From the NCBI GenBank assembly GCA_022428035.1, contig JAKMDG010000276.1:1-11850 (forward strand): DNA of 11,850 bases. Reading direction: 5' to 3'. Below, piece after piece: positions 6,599-11,850 of this stretch. The stretch's first letter is position 1. The number at the start of each line of letters is the position of its first letter. The notes beneath the pieces were generated by a model. That model had not been told where the DNA came from and did no database searches. It saw only the letters and a program-made list of their open reading frames with translations. The position numbers and the translations under genes are program-made. Origin of the DNA: Longimicrobiales bacterium. GTDB lineage: Bacteria > Gemmatimonadota > Gemmatimonadetes > Longimicrobiales > Gaopeijiaceae.

Positions 6599-7774
6599 AT
6601 GAGGGCACGACATGTGGTACTGGTGGCTCTGTACGCAGCTCTTGGGCTGTCTGCAGCCTTCTCCGCTGTATATGCGCAGGATGCCGAGGCGTGGCGTGCA
6701 CCCTTCGCGGCTGGAGAACAGGCGCGGCGGAGTGGCGACGTCGCAGGGTATGCGCGTGAGATGGCGAATGCGGCCGAGGCGATGCCCGCGGGCCACCTGA
6801 ATCGACCCTTCGTTCAATACCACGCGGCCCGCGCCGCGGCGCTCGATGGGCAGGGAGACAATGCGGTACGTTGGCTGCGTACGGCGTGGGACGAGGACAT
6901 CGAGTCGCTGATGATCTCCTTCGCGCCGTTCGATCCGGCGTTTTCCGCAATCTCCGACTCTTCGGGGTTTCGCGCCGTCATGGATCTGGCTCGCGATCTG
7001 AGCCTCATGACCCGTTTCCTCGGCGGCAACGTGCACCTGATTGTCGGCGCCGGCTCCAACGTCGTTGTGAAGGTCGCAACTGACGGTGTGTTGATGATCG
7101 ACACTGGCTATGGCTCCGCGCTTCCCGCGCTTCAGAAAGCCATACGTGACCTGGGTGGGGGTCCTATCCGAACGGTCATCGTGACGCATCCGCACGAAGA
7201 CCATATGGGAGCGGCCGCAGAACTCGGAGCGCAGGCGGAGGTCTTCGCTCACCCAGGGACCGCGGCCGCGATGGCCGAGCCCTATGTCTTCATGGAAGGG
7301 GTGTCGATCCCGCCAAAGCCGGCGTCCGCGATGCCGGACGTCCAGATCGCAGCGGACACCTCGTTAGTCTTCGGAGGGGAGGAGATTCGGGTCATGCCCA
7401 CCGTCGCCCATACTGCCGGTGATCTCTCCGTGTACTTCACGGAGTCGCGCGTGGCGCACCTGGGAGACGCGTTCCTCGTCGGGAATCCGATGTTGTATCC
7501 TGGGACGGTCGAACCGGATGCCTTCCTGGATCGACTTGACTCATTTCTGGACGCGATGCACCCGGAGACCGTGGTTGTGGGGGGGCACGAAGAGGTGACG
7601 GATCTGGACGCGGTGCGTGATCAGATCGGGGTGACACGGGACGCGATGCAGTTCGTGCGTACATCGATCGAAGACGGGCTGTCGATCGAGGAAACGGCCC
7701 GCTCAGGCCAGGATCGATTCGCGCCGCAGTGGACCGCGTTCTTCTACCAACTGTTTACGCAGACCGGGGACTGA
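6599..7774 (+). CDS. Secreted MBL-fold metallo-hydrolase with helical N-terminal extension
   Basis: A 391-residue exported hydrolase. Residues 1-26 form a Sec signal peptide (ARHVVLVALYAALGLSAAF, cleavage likely after VYA). Residues about 30-130 are alanine-rich helices resembling a TPR-like repeat region. The catalytic domain follows, about 140-335. It has the full metallo-beta-lactamase set: THPHEDH (His197, His199, Asp201, His202), His271 in VAHTAGD, Asp290 in HLGDAF, and His330 in VVGGH, so a two-metal site is expected. The start at 6599 has GGGAG seven bases upstream. The N-terminal extension and lack of beta-lactamase signatures argue for a general periplasmic hydrolase rather than a resistance enzyme; the substrate is unknown. 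It converges on the M50B gene with only 15 bases between the two stops and no visible terminator. Confidence 0.92.
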   Translation: MRARHVVLVALYAALGLSAAFSAVYAQDAEAWRAPFAAGEQARRSGDVAGYAREMANAAEAMPAGHLNRPFVQYHAARAAALDGQGDNAVRWLRTAWDEDIESLMISFAPFDPAFSAISDSSGFRAVMDLARDLSLMTRFLGGNVHLIVGAGSNVVVKVATDGVLMIDTGYGSALPALQKAIRDLGGGPIRTVIVTHPHEDHMGAAAELGAQAEVFAHPGTAAAMAEPYVFMEGVSIPPKPASAMPDVQIAADTSLVFGGEEIRVMPTVAHTAGDLSVYFTESRVAHLGDAFLVGNPMLYPGTVEPDAFLDRLDSFLDAMHPETVVVGGHEEVTDLDAVRDQIGVTRDAMQFVRTSIEDGLSIEETARSGQDRFAPQWTAFFYQLFTQTGD

Positions 7775-7789
7775 CGTCCGACCGAACCG

Positions 7790-8452
7790 TCAGGCGTCGT
7801 CGAACGCTCTCATCATGAGCCAGGTGCTCACAGAGATCGCGATGAAGATCCAGAGTGCGCCCCACAGGGTTGCGTTCCCGATCCCGGTCGCCTCGGCAAG
7901 CATCCACGCGTCAGACTGAATCTCCGGTCGGTCCAGGACGTCGTCTTTGATGTCCAGGATCGCGTACAGCGCACTCGTCAGCCCCAGTGTCAGCAGGAGC
8001 CGCTTGTTCCAGATCTCGCCGATACGGCGGGACGCGGTGATCATTGCGGCGCCAAAAAAGATGCCGAAAGCAATCCCGAAGCCACTGCGTACGAAGAAGA
8101 TCGTGAGCAGGATCACCATCGCGCCCAGGGCCCCGTTCACCCAGTCCTTGCGCACGCGAGACTCGTTGGCTGCACTGAACATGAGGGCGCCCCAGAGCAG
8201 GCTGCCCAGATAGCCCGCACTCATGGCGAGGACGGCGTTACCGCCTGTGAAGTAGGTCGCTCCGCCCTGATAGGGATCAAGCGTGATCTGATCGACCGAC
8301 CCCCCGGTCGACCAGACCGCGATCGCGTGGCTTAATTCATGAAGGAGGACCACGAAGATCTTGAGCGGATACACGACGGGCGTGTCCCACAGAAACCAGA
8401 GCCCGGCGAAGAAGAGCCCGAAGCCCATAATGAAACGCAGCTTTCCGTTCAC
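7790..8452 (-). CDS. M50B-type integral membrane metalloprotease-like protein
   Basis: A membrane protein of the peptidase M50B family. The zinc motif is HELSH at residues 38-42 inside a hydrophobic helix, followed by SVDQITLDPYQGGATYF, the SAGYLGSLLWG helix, and ALYAILDIKDDV. A later SDAWMLAEATGI and closing hydrophobic helix complete the family pattern. Five to six membrane helices are expected. Proteins of this family resemble site-2 proteases, but their substrates are mostly unknown. The frame is open back to an ATG at 8572 that directly follows the stop of the upstream isomerase gene (TGAATG), but those first 40 residues look non-coding. GTG 8452 is chosen because CGAGAAC precedes it, as in several genes of this window; ATG 8428 is also possible. 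It may share a transcript with the upstream parvulin lipoprotein gene, which suggests an envelope-protein quality role (inference). Confidence 0.85.
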   Translation of the reverse strand: MNGKLRFIMGFGLFFAGLWFLWDTPVVYPLKIFVVLLHELSHAIAVWSTGGSVDQITLDPYQGGATYFTGGNAVLAMSAGYLGSLLWGALMFSAANESRVRKDWVNGALGAMVILLTIFFVRSGFGIAFGIFFGAAMITASRRIGEIWNKRLLLTLGLTSALYAILDIKDDVLDRPEIQSDAWMLAEATGIGNATLWGALWIFIAISVSTWLMMRAFDDA

Positions 8453-8526
8453 CGTTCTCGTCCCGTCACGTACACCACGACTCCTGCATTGAGATACTAC
8501 CCGCCTCCCTACGGTTGCACGCGGCA

Positions 8527-8541
8527 GGGGGTTCCACCCCC
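8527..8541. other. Small G/C hairpin between the parvulin and M50B genes
   Basis: GGGGGT and ACCCCC pair around a three-base loop in the 120-base space between the isomerase stop (8573) and the preferred M50B start (8452). No T-tract follows on either strand, so terminator function is not supported. Confidence 0.2.
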
Positions 8542-8572
8542 ATGTCGAGTCGGGCGGCGTGATGCCGTTCAT

Positions 8573-9661
8573 TCAAAGCCCCGGCACCATGTCGATGGTG
8601 TAGCGCGCTTCGATGAGCGCCCGATACGTCGAAAGTTCCGTCCGAGACAGGTTCGCATTCTGCGCGGGGTTCGAGAGCGCCGCCAACGCTCCGACTGCGA
8701 TTTGCTCCACCCCCCACCCGTACCGGAATCCGAAGGTGGCGGCGAAACGGTACGCGATGTCGTCCCAGGTCCGGATGAGCTCGACGTGCTCGCCGCGCGG
8801 GACGGTCAATCCACGAAGGCTCGCTTCGGACAACGCGGCTGATCGACCCTCCGAGGTATGTGCGCCGCCATGTGCCGCCATCCAGGAGGAAAGCACGGCC
8901 GCTGGATCGTCGAGTTGGTCCGCGACGGATCGTACGATCACGCTCCGCGCCTCGGTAAACGGCACCACTTCCCGGTCCTCGAGCCGAAGAATGTGGAATC
9001 CATACTGTGTCTCCGTGACCGCACTGATCTCGCCCGGCTGGAGCGCGAGGGCAGCGGTCCAGAATTCGGGCACCCACGAGCCTTCGCGACCTGGCGCGAG
9101 CAGGCCCTGACGGCCCTCCGCGCCGGGTTCTTCTGAGAGCTCGGCGGCCGTCGTGGCGAAGTCCGCACCTGCGCGCAGCGCCTCCATCGCACGTTCGGCT
9201 TTCGCCTCGGCTTCGGTGCGATGTTCACTAGAACGCCAACGCTCACTGAAGAAGAGGATGTGCCGCACCACGAGCTCCCATTCCGGATTCGTGAGGTACC
9301 GGGCCTCCAGGACGTCATCTCCGATCCCGTTTCTTTCCAGGGTCAGCTCGGCGCCGAGGATCTCCAGAAGACGATCTGCCTCCCATTCGGCGACGAGTGG
9401 AGCGCCCAGAGCGTTGGTCGAGGAGTCCGACACAGCCAGGGCGAACGCGGTGAGTTCTGCCAGCCTCTGGCGCCGGGAATCAGCGAGGCCAAGAAGCTGA
9501 TTCTGAGAGTAGGAGACGGGGCCCACGGTCAGGGCGGCTGGGCCAGCGTCTCCGCAGGCTGACATCAGGAGTGCGGGGAGTGCCGCCGCGAAACCGAGCC
9601 GGACCCTCACGCTGTTTCGGGCCGGTGGGTGCATCTCCCGTCTGGGCTGGTCTTTTTTCAT
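8573..9661 (-). CDS. Parvulin-type peptidylprolyl isomerase, probable lipoprotein
   Basis: A 362-residue PpiC/SurA-like protein. After a basic N-terminus, a hydrophobic stretch (LGFAAALPALLMSAC) ends in a lipobox-like LMSAC with Cys36, so the protein is probably lipid-anchored in the envelope. Met at the -3 position of the lipobox is atypical. A helical N-terminal chaperone-like region follows. The rotamase domain lies at about 128-230: VVRHILF, an EAxxKAxxAMEALRAGADF helix, LLAPGREGSWVPEF, LALQPGEIS, and TQYGFHILRLEDR are all family hallmarks. The C-terminal third is helical and not assigned. The start is uncertain: ATG 9661 gives a Lys-Lys start but no ribosome site, and ATG 9634 follows GGGAG with no spacing. 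A perfect inverted repeat surrounds the 9661 start. The likely role is folding or chaperoning of exported proteins. Confidence 0.88.
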   Translation of the reverse strand: MKKDQPRREMHPPARNSVRVRLGFAAALPALLMSACGDAGPAALTVGPVSYSQNQLLGLADSRRQRLAELTAFALAVSDSSTNALGAPLVAEWEADRLLEILGAELTLERNGIGDDVLEARYLTNPEWELVVRHILFFSERWRSSEHRTEAEAKAERAMEALRAGADFATTAAELSEEPGAEGRQGLLAPGREGSWVPEFWTAALALQPGEISAVTETQYGFHILRLEDREVVPFTEARSVIVRSVADQLDDPAAVLSSWMAAHGGAHTSEGRSAALSEASLRGLTVPRGEHVELIRTWDDIAYRFAATFGFRYGWGVEQIAVGALAALSNPAQNANLSRTELSTYRALIEARYTIDMVPGL

Positions 9662-9684
9662 CGGGAGAAGTTGGCCCCGATGAA
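9657..9684 (-). promoter_or_regulatory. Inverted repeat enclosing the parvulin start codon
   Basis: TTCATCGGG (9657-9665) and CCCGATGAA (9676-9684) are perfect 9-bp arms with a 10-base spacer. In the minus-strand transcript the start codon at 9661 lies inside the stem, so folding would hide it. As DNA it is a dyad in the gap between divergent genes and could be an operator for one or both. Confidence 0.35.
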
Positions 9685-9830
9685 CCGTGTCGTCACCCTT
9701 CGGCGGGGCACCCCGAATGCAGCGCGTGGAACCCACTCTGCGCACCGAGGGTTGGACCGCTGAGAACTGGAGGCGATACCTTGTCCGCTTGCGCGGCCCG
9801 ACGGTTGCGATGGCCATGACCCGAGAACGT

Positions 9831-10559
9831 ATGCTCTTCTCCCTTCTCCAGATCGAGCCGGCCGGCGGCTTATCCGAGGCATTGTCCAGCAGTCCGCTTC
9901 TCGCGCTGGGTGCGATGTTCGGAGCCGGGGTGCTCACCAGCCTCACGCCCTGCGTCTATCCCATGATCCCGATCACGAGTGCAGTGATCGCGGGGACAGC
10001 TCGGGAAGATCAGCCGAAGTCACGTACCATCGGTCTGACGCTCACGTATGCGGTCGGCTTGGCGACGCTGTATGCAACCCTTGGCGCGATCGCAGGCCTT
10101 TCTGGTCAGATCTTCGGTACCGTGAGCGCTAATCCCTGGGCGCTATTCGCCGTTGGTAATCTGCTGGTCGTGTTCGCGCTCGCCATGCTCGACGTGCTTC
10201 CCGTGCCCGTTCCGCGCAAGCTACTGGAGCGCGCATCGCAGACGGATGGCGGGTCCTATGGAGCCGTCTTCGCAATGGGTGCGATGTCAGGGGTTGTCGC
10301 GGCGCCATGCGGAGCTCCTGCCTTCGCCGTTGTGCTCACCTGGGTGGCTGCCACACAAGCAGGACTGATGGGTTTCGTTTACCTCTTTGTATTCTCGCTG
10401 GGCATGACGTCGCTCCTGATTGCGGTGGGCCTGTTTTCCGGTGCTGTGACCATGTTGCCGAAGTCCGGCCAATGGATGGTGTGGGTCAAGCGGGTTGCCG
10501 CCGTGATCATGCTGGCCATGGCGGAGTACTACTTCATGACGGCGGGGTACAACCTCTGA
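9831..10559 (+). CDS. DsbD/CcdA-like transmembrane thiol-disulfide electron carrier (membrane domain only)
   Basis: A minimal DsbD membrane domain of about 242 residues. Hydrophobic segments predict six transmembrane helices. The paired redox cysteines are present in their proline-flanked settings: Cys41 in LTPCVYPMIP in the first helix and Cys160 in AAPCGAPAF in the fourth. It lacks the periplasmic alpha and gamma domains of full DsbD, as in CcdA. It should take electrons from cytosolic thioredoxin and deliver them to an exported partner. That partner is probably the TlpA-like protein encoded 7 bases downstream. Start choice: the frame is open from 9687, but residues before 9831 look non-coding. 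ATG 9831 is preceded by CGAGAAC, the same ribosome-site style as other genes here; ATGs at 9810 and 9816 lack one. Confidence 0.88.
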   Translation: MLFSLLQIEPAGGLSEALSSSPLLALGAMFGAGVLTSLTPCVYPMIPITSAVIAGTAREDQPKSRTIGLTLTYAVGLATLYATLGAIAGLSGQIFGTVSANPWALFAVGNLLVVFALAMLDVLPVPVPRKLLERASQTDGGSYGAVFAMGAMSGVVAAPCGAPAFAVVLTWVAATQAGLMGFVYLFVFSLGMTSLLIAVGLFSGAVTMLPKSGQWMVWVKRVAAVIMLAMAEYYFMTAGYNL

Positions 10560-10566
10560 GATCCAG

Positions 10567-11100
10567 ATGACAAACACGCACACAATTCGTCGGTCACGCG
10601 GTGTCATGCCTTTTGTGCTTGCCCTGAGCGCGCTCCTTCCCATCAGCGCCGCGGCGCAGAGTGGAGGGGTCTCGCTCGCGCTCGGCACGCAGGGGCCGAC
10701 GGCCGAACTCGAAGACCTGGACGGCAACTCTGTCTCGCTGCTGGACTACATGGAGTCAGGAAAGCCCGCCGTCCTCGAGTTCTGGGCCACCTGGTGTGAG
10801 CAGTGTGAGGCCCTGCAGCCTCAGTTCGATGAGCTGCAAGCCAGATTCGGTGACCAGGTGAGCGTTGTTGCCGTCGCGGTGGGGGTGTCCCAGAGCGTGC
10901 GCCGGGTGAAGCGTCATCTCGAGGACCACGATCCGGGCTATCCCTTTCTCTTCGACAAGCGCGGTGCGGCGGTGCGTGCGTACAACGCGACCACGACCGC
11001 GATCGTCGTGATGCTCGACGCAGACGGGAAGGTCGCCTATACCGGGGTCGGCACTGATCAGAACATCATCGGAGCGGTAGAGGCTCTGCTCGGTAGCTGA
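10567..11100 (+). CDS. Exported TlpA-like thioredoxin with WCEQC active site and no cis-proline
   Basis: A 177-residue exported thioredoxin-fold protein. A Sec signal peptide covers about residues 1-31 (basic RRSRG, then MPFVLALSALLPISAAAQ). The redox motif is FWATWCEQC with Cys77 and Cys80, followed by the usual amphipathic helix. In the segment aligned with the typical ATPTVFLID loop, this protein reads TTTAIVVML, so the cis-proline is replaced by Ala145. It starts 7 bases after the DsbD/CcdA-like stop, so the two are surely one operon. The ribosome site is weak, which suggests coupling. The membrane carrier most likely reduces this protein. Its own targets could include cytochrome c maturation, other periplasmic disulfides, or the convergent seleno-peroxiredoxin (inference). 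Confidence 0.9.
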   Translation: MTNTHTIRRSRGVMPFVLALSALLPISAAAQSGGVSLALGTQGPTAELEDLDGNSVSLLDYMESGKPAVLEFWATWCEQCEALQPQFDELQARFGDQVSVVAVAVGVSQSVRRVKRHLEDHDPGYPFLFDKRGAAVRAYNATTTAIVVMLDADGKVAYTGVGTDQNIIGAVEALLGS

Positions 11101-11167
11101 ACTCCCTGATTGGGCCCGTGCTGCTGCAGGTGCGTGCTCGTCGTGGGGGCAGTAGCGAAGAAAACAA

Positions 11168-11201
11168 CGGGCCCGGTTGGGAGATCTCCCAACCGGGCCC
11201 G
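11168..11201. terminator. 34-bp perfect palindrome between convergent genes, probable terminator
   Basis: The half-arm CGGGCCCGGTTGGGAGA is followed directly by its exact reverse complement, with no spacer, giving a 34-bp perfect palindrome. On the minus strand the stem is followed by TTGTTTTCTTC, a U-rich tail, so it suits termination of the peroxiredoxin gene that stops at 11262. It lies 67 bases after the plus-strand TlpA-like stop and may act for both directions, although there is no T-run on the plus side. Confidence 0.75.
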
Positions 11202-11202
11202 A

Positions 11203-11218
11203 CTTCGTGCTCACGAAG
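11203..11218. other. Second small hairpin beside the palindrome
   Basis: CTTCGTG and CACGAAG are complementary 7-base arms separated by two bases, directly next to the 34-bp palindrome on the peroxiredoxin side. It may be part of the terminator structure. Confidence 0.3.
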
Positions 11219-11261
11219 GATCGGCTACCACGCTATGCAGCCCGTGCGCCGGTGACCCGTC

Positions 11262-11846
11262 TCAGCCCTCTTCGGGCTCAGGCGTCACACGGTCGACCGC
11301 GTCGGCCAGCTCTTCATACGCCGTCGGGTCGTTCTGATTGAAGGCCGGGATCACGTGTGCGATGCGGCCGTCCGGCCCCACCACGATCACAGCCCGACTG
11401 TCGACCATGTTGTTGTCGCGCAGACTACCGCCGAATGCAGCGTAGGTCGCACCGTCGTTTTCGGCATCACTCACGAAGAGATACGGAAAGTCCTCATCCT
11501 TGAGCCACGACGCACCCTCCTCGGAGGAGTCGTTCGACACGCCCATGACGACCACATTTCGTCCTTCATTGAACAGACTTGCGTACTGATCACGGTACGC
11601 TCTCATCTGAACTGTTCAGCCACGCGTTCGAACGCGGAAGAAGAACGCGAGGACAACCGTTTCGCCGCGGTAATCGCTCAGGCGGACGGGCTCTTCGAGC
11701 ACTCCATGACGAGTCGCGCCGGGAAGCGCGAAGTCGGGAGCCATCTCACCCACGGCCAACAGACCGCTTTCCTGAGCACCGGCGTCGACCGGGCCGCCCA
11801 TCACGAACGCCACCGCGAGCAGCATGACACAGATTGCTTTGCGCAT
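11262..11846 (-). CDS. Exported selenocysteine-containing peroxiredoxin (AhpC/TSA redoxin family), in-frame TGA read as Sec
   Basis: A 194-residue peroxiredoxin if TGA at 11616-11618 is read as selenocysteine (residue 77). Residues 1-25 are a Sec signal peptide ending DAGAQ. The redoxin core follows: VGEMAPDFALPG, VRLSDYRGETVVLAFFFRV, then TRG-U-TVQMRAYRDQY, matching the family's T-x-x-C-T...YRD active site. The later NVVVMGVSNDS, PYLFVSDAE, YAAFGG and SRAVIVVGPDGRIAHV are all normal; Arg151 is the expected active-site arginine. Codons on both sides of TGA are in one frame and fully peroxiredoxin-like. Excluding the signal peptide, the protein has no cysteine, so Sec would be its only redox residue (a 1-Sec type needing an external thiol). 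The usual proline four residues before the active-site Thr is Phe70. The start at 11846 is 4 bases from the window edge, so its ribosome site is not visible. Confidence 0.85.
11570..11618 (-). promoter_or_regulatory. Putative bacterial SECIS hairpin for UGA recoding
   Basis: In the minus-strand mRNA the UGA is the first codon of a stem-loop. A lower stem pairs UGAACAG (11618-11612) with CUGUUCA (11576-11570). An upper 6-bp stem pairs GCGUAC (11600-11595) with GUACGC (11586-11581). The 8-base apical loop is CGUGAUCA (11594-11587). The loop begins 21 bases after UGA and has G at its second position. This agrees with the known bacterial SECIS rules: a small loop about 16-37 bases downstream with a G in the first two loop bases, bound by SelB. 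The hairpin lies wholly inside the coding region, as in E. coli fdhF. Confidence 0.75.
11616..11618 (-). other. In-frame UGA at the peroxidatic position (selenocysteine codon)
   Basis: The minus-strand reading is CGT-GGC-TGA-ACA-GTT-CAG-ATG. Codon 77 is TGA where relatives have the peroxidatic Cys (TGC/TGT). The same gene ends with another TGA at 11262-11264, which would act as a normal stop because no comparable hairpin was recognised after it. Confidence 0.8.
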
Positions 11847-11850
11847 CTGG

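Noticed and set aside
6398..7252. Minus-strand open frame of 284 residues opposite the MBL hydrolase
   Set aside because: It is rich in Arg, His and Ser with no domain, and covers the signal peptide and zinc motif of the real plus-strand gene.
8453..8572. N-terminal extension of the M50B protein back to ATG 8572
   Set aside because: The 40 extra residues are Pro/Arg/Gly-rich without similarity to the family, and contain a G/C hairpin at DNA level; the recognisable fold starts near 8452.
9687..9830. Longer N-terminus for the DsbD/CcdA-like protein
   Set aside because: The extra 48 residues look non-coding, and no ribosome site supports starts at 9687, 9810 or 9816.
11168..11201. Palindrome as a recombination attachment site or a CRISPR repeat
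   Set aside because: It occurs once as a full palindrome, between convergent genes with a U-rich tail on the minus strand, and no integrase, spacers or cas genes are present.
11262..11846. Peroxiredoxin as two separate genes, a frameshift, or a pseudogene
   Set aside because: The two parts are in the same frame with only TGA between them, so no frameshift is involved. The second part would begin inside the active-site helix with no ribosome site. A SECIS-like hairpin follows the TGA.

Overview
The window is GC-rich, densely coded bacterial DNA from a Gram-negative-type organism. The gene set includes Sec and Tat signal peptides, a lipoprotein signal, a periplasmic thiol-redox module and an apparent selenoprotein. 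The protein styles (a metallo-beta-lactamase (MBL) hydrolase with a helical N-terminal extension, Tat-exported class V aminotransferase, M50B peptidase, parvulin lipoprotein) remind me of Gemmatimonadota or a similar environmental lineage. No marker gene is present, so this placement is an impression only. No mobile element, tRNA, rRNA or CRISPR array was seen.

Layout: (1) 1-1701, minus strand: a two-domain glyoxalase/ring-cleaving dioxygenase of the MhqO type and an MhqD-type alpha/beta hydrolase, overlapping by ATGA; the hydrolase runs off the left edge. A likely promoter with a perfect 12-bp palindrome lies upstream. (2) 1877-5446, minus strand: a BtuF-like cobalamin/Fe-siderophore binding-fold protein without a signal peptide, a Tat-exported class V PLP aminotransferase/epimerase-like protein, and a group II PLP decarboxylase; the last two overlap (TGATG). 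(3) 5543-6202, plus strand: a thioredoxin-like/peroxiredoxin-like protein followed by a 12-bp-stem hairpin, then about 400 bases without a convincing gene. (4) 6599-7774, plus strand: a secreted MBL-fold hydrolase. (5) 7790-9661, minus strand: a parvulin-type peptidylprolyl isomerase lipoprotein and an M50B membrane metalloprotease-like protein. (6) 9831-11100, plus strand: a minimal DsbD/CcdA membrane electron carrier and a TlpA-like thioredoxin, 7 bases apart. (7) 11262-11846, minus strand: an exported peroxiredoxin interrupted by one in-frame TGA exactly where the peroxidatic cysteine belongs.

The most interesting item is the last one. Both halves of the peroxiredoxin are in the same frame, separated only by TGA. 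The codon sits in a T-x-x-[TGA]-T context matching the family's T-x-x-C-T motif. Immediately downstream the mRNA can fold into a bacterial SECIS-like hairpin (positions 11570-11618). The mature protein would have no cysteine, so selenocysteine would be its only redox residue. It lies tail-to-tail with the DsbD/CcdA-like and TlpA-like genes, separated by a 34-bp perfect palindrome. I infer a periplasmic pathway in which electrons cross the membrane through the DsbD-like protein, pass to the TlpA-like protein and may reach the selenoperoxiredoxin. The TlpA-like protein itself has alanine in place of the nearly invariant cis-proline.
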